This document shows, piece after piece, positions 15,367 through 23,085 of a stretch of DNA of 23,964 nt (its first letter is position 1; each line of letters opens with the position of its first letter). The notes under the pieces were generated by a model. The model had not been told where the DNA came from. It did no database searches and saw only the letters and a program-made list of their open reading frames with translations. Where the stretch lies: NCBI GenBank assembly GCA_964639275.1, contig CAZXCQ010000069.1, positions 1-23,964 on the forward strand. The letters are read 5' to 3'. The position numbers were made by a program, and so were the translations under genes. Source of the stretch: CAZXCQ01 sp964639275. Lineage in GTDB: Bacteria > Desulfobacterota > DSM-4660 > Desulfatiglandales > Desulfatiglandaceae.

Positions 15367-16593
15367 ATGAAAAGGAGTCTTCTTATTAGAGGTCTGGCCT
15401 TGTTCGGATGCCTGTTGGTCACAACTTTGTTCCTGTTGCCTGCCCCTGCACAGGCACGGGATATCAAGGTGGGTATCATCGATTGCTATAGCGGGCCACC
15501 GGCCGTCTATGGCAAGGATGCCCTTAACGGGTTTAAGCTGGCACTGAAAGAGATCAACAAGAAAGGGGTCCTGGGGGGGAAGATCAAGTGGACCAAACGG
15601 GACACCAAGTTCAAGGTGGATCTTGCCCTGAACATGGCCAAGGAACTGGTCATGCGGGAGAAAGTGGATGTCATCGTCGGCACCATCAATAGCGGGGCTG
15701 CGATGGCCGTTTCAGAGGCCATTGCCAAAAAGGAGAAGGTGCCCTTTATCGTCTGGATCTCAAAGAGTGAGAGGATAACCGGGGAAAAAGGGCATCGTTA
15801 CGTCTTCTCCGCCGGTGAAAATACGGCCATGGCGGGAAAGGCCGGTGGCGTTGCCCTCGCCAAGAAGCCCTATATCAAATACTGGATTGCCGGGGATGAC
15901 TACGAATATGGCCACGCCATCGCCGAGGCGGCGTGGCGAAACCTGAAGGGGCTAAAACCCGACGTTGAGCTGATCGGACAGTCCTGGTGGAAGCCGGGCG
16001 AGCCCGATCTGACACCCTATATCACCTCAATCCTCGCAGCAAAACCCGATGCGGTCATATTCTGCACCGGCGGTCGCAGCATGACCAATATCCTGAAGGC
16101 GGTCAAGGCAACGGGAATGGCCCAAAAGGTCCCCATCTGGATCCACACGGCCACAGACCATGCGGTCCTCAAGCCGCTTGGGGCAGAGGCCCCCGAGGGA
16201 GTGATGGGCACCATGGACTATCACTTCTATTATCCCGACACCCAGGCCAATAAGGATTTTGTCAAGAAGTTTGAAGCCGCCTATGGACATCCGCCCGGAT
16301 TCCCTGCCTTTCATGGCTATATAACCGCCTGCTTTATTGCCGAGGCCTTTAAAAAGGCAGGTTCCCTGGACAAAGAAAAGTTTATTGATGCACTGGAAGG
16401 GCTCAAGATTGAAAGCCCGGTTGGCCAGGTCGAGATGCGCGCGTGCGACCACCAGGTGGTTCTCCCCATATTTCTTGGAATCACTAAGAAGGAGGTGGGT
16501 AAGAATTTTGTAATTGCCACCAATCTCGTCACCTTGCCCGGCGACGAGGTAATGCCAACCTGTGATGAGATCAAGAAGGCCAGGGCAAAGTAG
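15367..16593 (+). CDS. livJ: Periplasmic branched-chain-amino-acid-type binding protein
   Basis: This 408-residue substrate-binding protein is of the LivJ/Leu-Ile-Val (type I periplasmic, HAAT) family. A signal peptide is clear: basic start MKRSLLIR, a hydrophobic core to about residue 24, and a cleavage motif AQA before R31. The mature protein opens DIKVGIIDCYSGPPAVYG, the usual first strand and ligand loop, and ends in a KKARAK tail. It heads the operon with permeases LivH and LivM and ATPases LivG and LivF, separated from them by an intrinsic terminator. Members of this family import amino acids but also aromatic acids, amides and urea, so the ligand is open. Being far from the CoA ligase, a link to aromatic uptake is only inference. 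Confidence 0.92.
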   Translation: MKRSLLIRGLALFGCLLVTTLFLLPAPAQARDIKVGIIDCYSGPPAVYGKDALNGFKLALKEINKKGVLGGKIKWTKRDTKFKVDLALNMAKELVMREKVDVIVGTINSGAAMAVSEAIAKKEKVPFIVWISKSERITGEKGHRYVFSAGENTAMAGKAGGVALAKKPYIKYWIAGDDYEYGHAIAEAAWRNLKGLKPDVELIGQSWWKPGEPDLTPYITSILAAKPDAVIFCTGGRSMTNILKAVKATGMAQKVPIWIHTATDHAVLKPLGAEAPEGVMGTMDYHFYYPDTQANKDFVKKFEAAYGHPPGFPAFHGYITACFIAEAFKKAGSLDKEKFIDALEGLKIESPVGQVEMRACDHQVVLPIFLGITKKEVGKNFVIATNLVTLPGDEVMPTCDEIKKARAK

Positions 16594-16603
16594 CCATTGA
16601 CGC

Positions 16604-16639
16604 AAACGGGGGCCGGACATATCTATCGCCCCCGTTTTT
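16604..16639 (+). terminator. Rho-independent terminator between livJ and livH
   Basis: AAACGGGGGC (16604-16613) pairs perfectly with GCCCCCGTTT (16628-16637) across a 14-nt loop, and the stem runs into five T (16635-16639). It begins 10 nt after the livJ stop and ends 25 nt before livH. Partial read-through would give more binding protein than permease, a common arrangement in ABC uptake operons. Confidence 0.85.
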
Positions 16640-16663
16640 CTCAGACAAAGAGCAGACAGTAGC

Positions 16664-17560
16664 ATGGAATTCGGACAGGCCATCACCCTTTCTGCCGTGG
16701 GCAGTCACCTCTTGGTGGGTCTGAGTCGGGCAATGATCCTCTTTGTGGTCACCTCCGGACTCAGCTTTGTCCTGGGTGTGTTGAGGGTCCCCAATGTTGC
16801 CCACGGCTCGCTGTACATGTTAGGGGCCTTCTCGGCCTTTAGCATCTCCAAGATCCTCGGTGGCGGCGCCGCAGGCTTCTGGTTGGCATTGGTCCTATCC
16901 CCCTTTGTTGTGGCGCTTGTCAGCCTGGTGGCTGAGAGGTCTCTCTTTTGTCACCTCTACCAGAGAGAGCACCTCATGCTCCTCTTGTTTACCTTTGCCC
17001 TGATGCTCATCCTGGGCGACCTGGTAAAGATGCTATGGGGGGCTGATTACAGATCCATCATGGCCCCGGAAACCCTCCGGGGGTCCGTAAAGATATTTGA
17101 CTCGCCCTTTCCCGTCTATAACCTCTTCCTGCTTGTTGTCGGCCCTCTGGTGGCCATTGGGCTCTGGCTTTTTTCAAACAAGACCAAGATTGGGAAGATC
17201 GCGCGCGCTGCCGCTGTGGACAGGGATATGGTGGGTGCCATCGGTATAAATGTAAGCTGGGTATTTGCCTTTGCCTTTGTCCTTGGCTGTTTCCTGGGCG
17301 GGCTTGGCGGTGCACTGGTCTCCCCCACCATCAGCATCACCCTAGGCATGGATCATGACATCATCATGGAGGCCTTTCTTATCGTCACCATCGGCGGTCT
17401 CGGCAACATGTGGGGGGCCATGGTGGGATCGCTGATCTTTGGAGTGACCCAGTCCTTTGGGATATTGTTCTGGCCGCAATTTGCGATTGTTTTCCCTTAT
17501 CTCGCGGTGGTTATTGTGTTGATCTGGCGGCCGACGGGAATGCTCAAATCGGTCTGGTAG
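16664..17560 (+). CDS. livH: Branched-chain amino acid ABC transporter permease
   Basis: This 298-residue integral membrane protein is almost wholly hydrophobic with about eight membrane segments. Family features are LSFVLGVLRVPNVAHGSLYM (33-52), near the LivH GLxxxxGVxxxxNxAHG pattern, and GLGNMWGAMVGSLIFG near residue 245, which includes the EAA-like cytoplasmic loop. It forms the transmembrane pore with LivM. The ribosome site before ATG 16664 is weak, and expression probably depends on read-through of the terminator after livJ. A 150-nt gap with a repeat hairpin separates it from livM. Confidence 0.92.
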   Translation: MEFGQAITLSAVGSHLLVGLSRAMILFVVTSGLSFVLGVLRVPNVAHGSLYMLGAFSAFSISKILGGGAAGFWLALVLSPFVVALVSLVAERSLFCHLYQREHLMLLLFTFALMLILGDLVKMLWGADYRSIMAPETLRGSVKIFDSPFPVYNLFLLVVGPLVAIGLWLFSNKTKIGKIARAAAVDRDMVGAIGINVSWVFAFAFVLGCFLGGLGGALVSPTISITLGMDHDIIMEAFLIVTIGGLGNMWGAMVGSLIFGVTQSFGILFWPQFAIVFPYLAVVIVLIWRPTGMLKSVW

Positions 17561-17583
17561 AAACCGCAAGGGGTAACGGCACG

Positions 17584-17680
17584 GGTTCAAAGTTCCGGGG
17601 TTCAAAGGTTCAAGGTTCCATTCTCGTTCACAGGTTCCATTTCCCTAACCCTGAACGCTGAACCCAGAACCTGTGAACCC
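17584..17680. repeat. Heptad-type repeat hairpin between livH and livM
   Basis: The left side holds GGTTCAAAG (17584-17592 and 17599-17607) and GGTTCAAGG (17607-17615). Then GTTCACAGGTTC at 17626-17637 pairs perfectly with GAACCTGTGAAC at 17667-17678 across a 29-nt loop. The right side also has CTGAAC and TGAACCC units. Short GGTTCA-type units repeated at 7-8 nt on one arm, with complements on the other, look like a mobile intergenic hairpin. It lies inside the operon, so it would be transcribed and may affect mRNA stability. Confidence 0.75.
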
Positions 17681-17710
17681 ATACCTGAATAGTTCCAACA
17701 AGGAGAGGTT

Positions 17711-18667
17711 TTGCCAAGAGGCGTATCCAATCTCAAACCGGCCGGGGCCATAGCCGGCTTCCTTATCATCTTGTTGATCCTTCCTCAGGTCATCCCACGG
17801 TTCTACACCTATATCCTTGCAGTGATCTATGTGACCGCTCTGCTGGCAATGAGCCTGAATATGGTGGTGGGGCACGGTGGGCTGTTTCAGTTTCATCATG
17901 CCGCCTTTTACGGAGTGGGGGCATATACCTTCGCCCTGATACTGACCAAGACCGCCCTCCCCGTGTGGGTGGGCTTTTTTGCCGGCCCCTTTTTGGCAGC
18001 GGCGGTGGGACTGGCCGTCGGGTGGTTTTGTGTCAGGCTGACAAGACTCTATTTTGGGATGCTCCAGATCGCCCTGGGGTCCCTGATCTGGGCCATCACC
18101 TTCCGCTGGTATAGCCTCACCGGCGGTGACGACGGCATTCATGGCATTCCCATGCCTTTATTGATCGACTCCCTAAACGGTTCCTATTACTTTATCCTGA
18201 TCTTGTTCGTAATCTGTCTCATAGTGATGTACCTGGTCCTGAAATCACCCTTTGGAGTTACCCTCCGGGCCATCCGGGACAACCCGGAGCGATGCGAGGC
18301 CGTGGGCATAAACGTCAAGCGCCATAAGCTTGTGGCCATAGCCGTCGCCACCTTTTTTGCAGGGATTGCGGGTGTCCTCTTTGTTGTGGTGGAACGTTCG
18401 GTCTTCCCCGACCTCATGTTCTGGGTGCTGTCCCTGGAGATATTTATCATGTGCCTTCTGGGGGGGTGGTTTACCTTTGCCGGACCAATCCTGGGGGCGG
18501 CAATCATGGTGTCTCTCAGGACGTTTATCGGCACCTATACCGAGTACTGGACCCTTATCGTCGGGGTCATACTCATTCTCCTGATCTTCTTTCTGCCAGA
18601 GGGGGTCATGGGCTTTCTGATCGATCGATTCAAAGGCCGAGGCAGACTGGTGTCCCGGGAGGAATGA
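17711..18667 (+). CDS. livM: Branched-chain amino acid ABC transporter permease
   Basis: This 318-residue membrane protein is the second pore subunit of the Liv-type importer. It has the typical LivM segments NMVVGHGGLFQFHHAAFYGV (53-72) and the cytoplasmic loop SPFGVTLRAIRDNPERCEAV (178-197). That loop, with RAIRDNPxRAxAxG as the family pattern, contacts the ATPases. The start is TTG 17711, with an AGGAG ribosome site 5 nt before it and no in-frame ATG until residue 48, so the TTG is credible. It follows the repeat hairpin and ends 3 nt before livG. Confidence 0.92.
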   Translation: MPRGVSNLKPAGAIAGFLIILLILPQVIPRFYTYILAVIYVTALLAMSLNMVVGHGGLFQFHHAAFYGVGAYTFALILTKTALPVWVGFFAGPFLAAAVGLAVGWFCVRLTRLYFGMLQIALGSLIWAITFRWYSLTGGDDGIHGIPMPLLIDSLNGSYYFILILFVICLIVMYLVLKSPFGVTLRAIRDNPERCEAVGINVKRHKLVAIAVATFFAGIAGVLFVVVERSVFPDLMFWVLSLEIFIMCLLGGWFTFAGPILGAAIMVSLRTFIGTYTEYWTLIVGVILILLIFFLPEGVMGFLIDRFKGRGRLVSREE

Positions 18668-18670
18668 GAG

Positions 18671-19408
18671 ATGTTGCGGGTGGAATCGGTAGAGAAGTCC
18701 TTTGATGCGTTTATGGCGGTAAATGGCGCCGATCTGGTGGTGGACAAGGGGCAGATCGTCGCCGTGATAGGACCCAATGGGGCGGGAAAGACCACCCTTT
18801 TCAAACTCATCACCGGCCATCTGGAACCCGAAAGAGGGAGAATCATTTTCAAAGACAGGAATATCGCCGGCCTATCCCCTCATCGGATCTGCCGGAGAGG
18901 ACTCAGTCTGTCTTTTCAGATCGTAAATATCTTTAGTCGAATGACGGTCTTTGAAAATGTGCAGGTGGCTGTGCTTTCCCACCAGAAAAAGACCTACAAA
19001 TTTTTTTCACCGGCCCGAAACCACGGGATGGCAGAGACAAGGGAAATCCTGGAAAACGTGGGGCTTGCCGATAAGGCCGAAAGTGTCAGCGGGTCCCTAT
19101 CGCACGGCGACCAAAAGGTGTTGGAGATCGCTATCGCCCTGGGAAACTCCCCGGAGCTACTGATCCTGGATGAGCCCACTGCCGGGATGTCTCCTGAGGA
19201 GACATCAGTAACCATAGAGCTTATCAGACGGTTGACCTCGGATATGGGGCTTACCATCCTCTTTTGCGAGCATGATATGGAGCTGGTCTTCTCGGTGGCC
19301 CACAATATCATGGTCATGCAGCAGGGCCGCTCCATTATTCAGGCAGGGCCAGATGAGGTCAGAAACAACAGGCAGGTTCAAGAGGCCTACCTGGGAGAGG
19401 CCGAGTGA
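18671..19408 (+). CDS. livG: Branched-chain amino acid ABC transporter ATPase
   Basis: This 245-residue ATPase has Walker A GPNGAGKT (34-41), a Q-loop in SFQIVNIFSRMTVFENV (81-97), signature LSHGD (143-147), Walker B ILDEP with D167-E168, and the switch histidine H201 in CEHDM. The AGLSPHRICRRGL-like segment after strand 3 and the LSHGDQK variant of the signature are typical of LivG. The ATG lies 3 nt after the livM stop with GGGAGG upstream. Its stop shares one base with the livF ATG (TGATG), so translation is coupled. Confidence 0.94.
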   Translation: MLRVESVEKSFDAFMAVNGADLVVDKGQIVAVIGPNGAGKTTLFKLITGHLEPERGRIIFKDRNIAGLSPHRICRRGLSLSFQIVNIFSRMTVFENVQVAVLSHQKKTYKFFSPARNHGMAETREILENVGLADKAESVSGSLSHGDQKVLEIAIALGNSPELLILDEPTAGMSPEETSVTIELIRRLTSDMGLTILFCEHDMELVFSVAHNIMVMQQGRSIIQAGPDEVRNNRQVQEAYLGEAE

Positions 19409-20106
19409 TGCTCAAGGTGAAAGGGATTCATACCTTTTATGGCCTGAGTCACATCCTCTTTGATGTGTCCCTGGAGGTCTCCAAGGGCGAAATCGCCTGC
19501 CTCCTGGGGAGAAACGGGGCAGGAAAAAGCACCACCATAAAAAGCATCATGGGCCTGACCCCTCCTCGTCGGGGGACCATTGAGTTCAAAGGGGAGGCGA
19601 TCATGGGAAAACAGCCCTATCAACTGGCTCGGATGGGAATGGGCTATGTGCCTGATGATCGAAGGGTCTTTGCCGATTTGACGGTGGGCGAAAACCTGGA
19701 GATATCTGAAAGGAGGTCAGGGGCGCTCTTGATGTGGAACAGGGAAAAGGTCTACGATTTCTTCCCGGCCTTGAGACACATAGATGCCCGCAAGGCGGGT
19801 TTCTTGAGCGGGGGGGAGCAGCAGATGTTGACCATCGCCAGGGCCCTCATGACAAACCCCGAGCTTCTCTTACTCGATGAGCCCACCGAAGGTCTCGCCC
19901 CCATTATCATCAAGGTCCTGGAAGAGCAGATCCAGAGACTCAGGGAAAATGGGTTGACTGTCCTGCTGGCCGAGCAGAACCAGAAGGCCGCCCTCAGACT
20001 CAGTGATCGCGGATATATCATCGACAATGGGGTTATCCGTTACCACGGAAACATCGAAGATCTCAGGGACAACAAAGAGGTCAGAAAAAGATATCTATTG
20101 GTTTAG
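19408..20106 (+). CDS. livF: Branched-chain amino acid ABC transporter ATPase
   Basis: This 232-residue ATPase is the partner of LivG. Walker A is GRNGAGKS (34-41), with the LivF pattern VPDDRRVFADLTVGENLEI (81-99) after it. The signature is LSGGEQQM (133-140), Walker B LLLDEP has D157-E158, and the switch is AEQN as in other LivF proteins. I start it at ATG 19408, which overlaps the livG stop, and not at the GTG one codon earlier. It ends the operon. The LivF-like protein at 2417-3163 is a diverged paralogue. Confidence 0.94.
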   Translation: MLKVKGIHTFYGLSHILFDVSLEVSKGEIACLLGRNGAGKSTTIKSIMGLTPPRRGTIEFKGEAIMGKQPYQLARMGMGYVPDDRRVFADLTVGENLEISERRSGALLMWNREKVYDFFPALRHIDARKAGFLSGGEQQMLTIARALMTNPELLLLDEPTEGLAPIIIKVLEEQIQRLRENGLTVLLAEQNQKAALRLSDRGYIIDNGVIRYHGNIEDLRDNKEVRKRYLLV

Positions 20107-20180
20107 TCTCTTAGAAAAAATATTGTGCGCAAAATGGTCACAATTTTCCTGGCGCAACCGGTAAAGCTTGATCGAATGAG

Positions 20181-20269
20181 ATACTGGATACTGGTCACTG
20201 GATTCTGGATATTAAGGGAAGTATTTTCCTTTGTTTTTTATCCAGGATCAAGCATCCAGCATCCAGGAT
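20181..20269. repeat. Long heptad-repeat hairpin downstream of livF
   Basis: The left arm (20181-20210) is four near-copies of a 7-mer: ATACTGG, ATACTGG, TCACTGG, ATTCTGG. The right arm (20240-20269) carries ATCCAGG, ATCAAGC, ATCCAGC, ATCCAGG. The arms are complementary at 23 of 30 positions, with a 29-nt loop between them. It belongs to the same general class as the element at 17584-17680 but with a different unit. It may end the liv message, and the remainder of the 20107-20346 gap has no visible gene. Confidence 0.8.
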
Positions 20270-20346
20270 CGTTTACATCAAAGCACCCAGTGTGTAACAA
20301 AATTAGAACCTGGTGGGTTCCGGCTTGTCCGGGTTAGGGGTTGGCA

Positions 20347-21180
20347 ATGTCTCTCAAAGCGCGTCAGTCTGATCCACATACCCTGCCGGATTACCACATC
20401 CACACGACCCTCTGTAATCACGCAGAAGGGAAGGCATCCGAATACAAGACAGCCGCACAGAGGCAAGGAATAACCGAAATCTGCTTCTCCGACCATGGCC
20501 CCAACCCTGACGGCTATGACCCCCGTCACCGGATGGAGATGGGGGACTTTGCCACTTACAAACAGATGGTAACGGCGATTCAGGACGGGAAGACGCCCAA
20601 GGTCCTGTTTGGCATCGAAACGGATTACTATGAGGGGTGCGAAAGGTTTCTCGGCCAATGGCTTCCGCGGCAGGGATTCGACCTTGTTATTGGCTCGGTC
20701 CACTATATCGACGGCTGGGGGTTTGATAATCCCTCGGAGCGGCATCTGTGGGATTCCGTCGATGTCACGGCCACCTGGCGGAAATACTTTGAGCTGGTGG
20801 GAAGGCTCGCCGATTGCGGGCTCTTTGATGCAGTGGGCCACCTCGACCTGCCAAAAAAATTCGGCTACCGCCCCCCGGATAAAGACTTAAAAGAGATCGT
20901 CCAACCCGCCCTTGATCGCATAGCAAGGGCCGGTATGGGGATCGAGTTGAATACATCGGGTCTCAGGAAACCGGTGGGGGAGATATATCCATCACCCCTC
21001 ATTCTCTCAATGGCCCGTGAAAGAGGGATTCCGGTCTGCTTTGGTTCAGACGCCCACACGCCAGGGGATGTGGGCGCCAGGTTTGACCTGGCCCTCGGGC
21101 TGGCTCGCGATGCAGGCTATGAGAGCTACTTCAGGATGAACCGGCGATCCATGGAACTCACCCCCCTTCCCGAGATATGA
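20347..21180 (+). CDS. PHP-family phosphatase, histidinol-phosphatase (HisK/HisJ)-like
   Basis: This 277-residue PHP-domain protein comes from the family of metal-dependent phosphoesterases that includes bacterial HisK histidinol-phosphatase. Metal-site motifs appear in order: DYHIHTTLCNHA (15-26, with H17, H19 and H25), FSDHGP (about 47-52), GIETDYY (about 92-98), GSVHYIDGW (about 119-127), GHLDLPKKFG, ELNTSGLRKP, and FGSDAH near 237. This set is that of histidinol-phosphatases of the HisJ type. The start is ATG 20347, with AGGGG upstream. A TTG two codons earlier is less likely. No other his genes are adjacent, so a role in histidine synthesis is likely by family but not shown by context. 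Confidence 0.87.
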   Translation: MSLKARQSDPHTLPDYHIHTTLCNHAEGKASEYKTAAQRQGITEICFSDHGPNPDGYDPRHRMEMGDFATYKQMVTAIQDGKTPKVLFGIETDYYEGCERFLGQWLPRQGFDLVIGSVHYIDGWGFDNPSERHLWDSVDVTATWRKYFELVGRLADCGLFDAVGHLDLPKKFGYRPPDKDLKEIVQPALDRIARAGMGIELNTSGLRKPVGEIYPSPLILSMARERGIPVCFGSDAHTPGDVGARFDLALGLARDAGYESYFRMNRRSMELTPLPEI

Positions 21181-21210
21181 GCCCGGGGGTTCCCTCCCAA
21201 AGACTCAAAT

Positions 21211-21233
21211 CCAAGACCCCTCTCAGGTCTTGG
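21211..21233. terminator. Hairpin between convergent genes
   Basis: CCAAGACC (21211-21218) and GGTCTTGG (21226-21233) make a perfect 8-bp stem with a 7-nt loop. The stop of the GGDEF gene lies in the loop. It separates the converging PHP and GGDEF genes. Neither side has a long T-run, so it is a weak or factor-assisted terminator. Confidence 0.45.
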
Positions 21234-22146
21234 CTGTTCTGCCGATCTGCGGAGCGGCCTCCATCGTCGTATCCCCCCCTGCCCTTTTGGCCTCATACAT
21301 GGCCATGTCGGCCCGTCGGAGCAAAGACTCCTGCCCCTCTTCCGGGTCGGCCTCGGCCACCCCAAGGCTCAGGGTCACCTCTTTTGCCCCCGCCCTATCT
21401 GTGGACACATGGTAAGGACACCGGGCCTTGAACTCCTCACGCAACTTCTCAGAAACGGTCAAGGCACTGGGAAGGCCTGTCTCCGGAAGGAGGACCGTAA
21501 ATTCATCGCCCCCATATCTGAAGGCGTGGTCCGCGGCCCGTAACACGGTTCGTGTGGTCTCACCGACCAGCCTCAGTACATTGTCTCCTGCCAGGTGCCC
21601 CAGCAGGTCATTACATTGTTTAAAATTGTCCAGATCAAACATGATCAGGCTCAGGGGCCTGTTATATCTCATCGCCCTTGCCAGTTCTCGTTCGAGCACG
21701 GAATGGAAATGCCGATGGTTATAAAGCCCGGTCAGACCGTCTGTGATGGAAAGCTCCCTGAGTATGACCTCCATTTCCTTTCTGGAGGTCAGGTCATGGA
21801 GAAAACCCACACTCCCAATCTCCTCTCCCCCCTCGAATATGAGGGTGGCCGAGAGCGCTACAGGGACCCTCCGGCCCTCCTTGGTCATCACCTCCACCTC
21901 AAGATCTTCGAGGCTTCCGGGTTCTCCGTATTCGGGGCTGTAAATCTTTTTTTTGATTTGGCGGGCCAATTCCTTTGGATGACACAGCCGGGTAACGTGC
22001 AGTTTGCCTATCACCTCTTCCCGCTTGTGGCCTGTAAGCTCCTCGGCAGCCTTGTTAAAGACCACCACTGTGCCTTTGCGGTCAACGCCGATGATGCCAT
22101 CGGGGCACAGCGCGACTATGTTTTCCAGAATCTGCTCTTCGATCAC
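21223..22146 (-). CDS. PAS-GGDEF diguanylate cyclase
   Basis: This 307-residue signalling protein has an N-terminal PAS domain (about 1-122, with PDGIIGVDRKGTVVVFNKAA at 15-34) and a GGDEF domain (about 133-295). The catalytic loop GGDEF is at 212-216, and the allosteric inhibition site RxxD (RAAD, 203-206) is exactly five residues before it. It should therefore make cyclic di-GMP and be product-inhibited. No membrane segment or signal peptide is present, so it is cytoplasmic. The start is GTG 22146, the best candidate after an in-frame TGA about 70 nt upstream, though its ribosome site is weak. It follows the binding-protein gene by 82 nt on the same strand, and the two probably share a message. 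Confidence 0.9.
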   Translation of the reverse strand: MIEEQILENIVALCPDGIIGVDRKGTVVVFNKAAEELTGHKREEVIGKLHVTRLCHPKELARQIKKKIYSPEYGEPGSLEDLEVEVMTKEGRRVPVALSATLIFEGGEEIGSVGFLHDLTSRKEMEVILRELSITDGLTGLYNHRHFHSVLERELARAMRYNRPLSLIMFDLDNFKQCNDLLGHLAGDNVLRLVGETTRTVLRAADHAFRYGGDEFTVLLPETGLPSALTVSEKLREEFKARCPYHVSTDRAGAKEVTLSLGVAEADPEEGQESLLRRADMAMYEAKRAGGDTTMEAAPQIGRTAKT

Positions 22147-22228
22147 CGTGTCCCCCAGTGTCTCATCGACTGTATTACCCCGCTTGGGCCAAATTGCTCA
22201 ACCGTCTGGGCCTGGGAAGAGACAGGAG

Positions 22229-23005
22229 TCAATTTGGGCGCACCCATCTGTCCTCGATCCTTTTCCACTCCTCTTTTGAAATGACCCTAACCCCCTTGTT
22301 GAGAATACCCAAAAGGATGGCGTTCCCTTTTTGCACCGGGAGGCTCATCTGACCCTCATCAACCGGTTCCCCTGCTTTGGTGATCTTTTGACCCAACTTG
22401 TATTTGGATGCAAAATATCCTACCACCAGATCATCCATGATAATGGCCTCGGTCTCTCCATCGGCCAGGCTCAGTATCGCCTCCAGATAAGTGGTAAACG
22501 ACAGGGGATCCAGACCGGCCTTGCGGGCGATAACCTGTCCGGAATCTCCTTCAACCACTCCCACCTTAAGCCCTTTCAGATCGCTCAGGCCATTCACATG
22601 GGAATATCTGGCCTTTACATAGATACAGGTCCTTATGGTCGTGTAAGGCCTTGAGAAGCCAAAAAACTGCCTGCGCTCCTCCAGGGGAAATATACCGGCC
22701 AGGGAGTCATACCGGCCGTTCTTCAAACCCTCGAGCTGGTTGTTAAAAAGGGCGGGATGAAATTCTACGGGCATACCCAGCCTTGCGCTCATAAGTTGCC
22801 AGTAGTCTATGGACATGCCCTCCGGCCTCCCGGAGCCACCCACAAACCCGAAAGGAGGATAATCATTAAAGACGCCTATACGAAGGGTCCCGCGCTCTTC
22901 AAGCCAGGCCCGCTGCTTCTTGGTAAGGAGGTCCCCGGCCCCTGCCTCGGAAAACAGTAACAGACAAACCAGACAAACAACACCTTTGATGAGAAGCCTC
23001 CTCAT
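22229..23005 (-). CDS. Family-3 periplasmic solute-binding (Venus flytrap) protein
   Basis: This 258-residue secreted protein starts at ATG 23005. A longer frame from 23041 lacks a signal start. It has a signal peptide, MRRLLIKG then a hydrophobic core, with cleavage near AGA-GD at about 23-24. It opens LEERGTLRIGVFNDYPPFGF, the typical first strand of SBP_bac_3 domains. The end EWKRIEDRWV resembles the C-terminus of flytrap domains fused to sensor kinases and diguanylate cyclases. It has no membrane anchor and no transporter partner here, but is followed by a PAS-GGDEF gene. It may be a ligand receptor or orphan binding protein. Confidence 0.87.
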   Translation of the reverse strand: MRRLLIKGVVCLVCLLLFSEAGAGDLLTKKQRAWLEERGTLRIGVFNDYPPFGFVGGSGRPEGMSIDYWQLMSARLGMPVEFHPALFNNQLEGLKNGRYDSLAGIFPLEERRQFFGFSRPYTTIRTCIYVKARYSHVNGLSDLKGLKVGVVEGDSGQVIARKAGLDPLSFTTYLEAILSLADGETEAIIMDDLVVGYFASKYKLGQKITKAGEPVDEGQMSLPVQKGNAILLGILNKGVRVISKEEWKRIEDRWVRPN

Positions 23006-23056
23006 GCCTCCCCCCCTTTCCTGTCTATTGAGAATCAGCACTGCCCATTATGCGAA

Positions 23057-23075
23057 GGCCCATCACCGATGGGCC
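23057..23075 (-). terminator. Hairpin after the selenoprotein gene
   Basis: GGCCCATC and GATGGGCC form an 8-bp stem with a 3-nt loop, starting 11 nt after the stop of the glutaredoxin-like gene. The minus-strand flank (TTCGCATAAT) is only modestly T-rich. It probably marks the end of the aldehyde-oxidoreductase operon before the binding-protein gene. Confidence 0.45.
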
Positions 23076-23085
23076 CTCACACACC

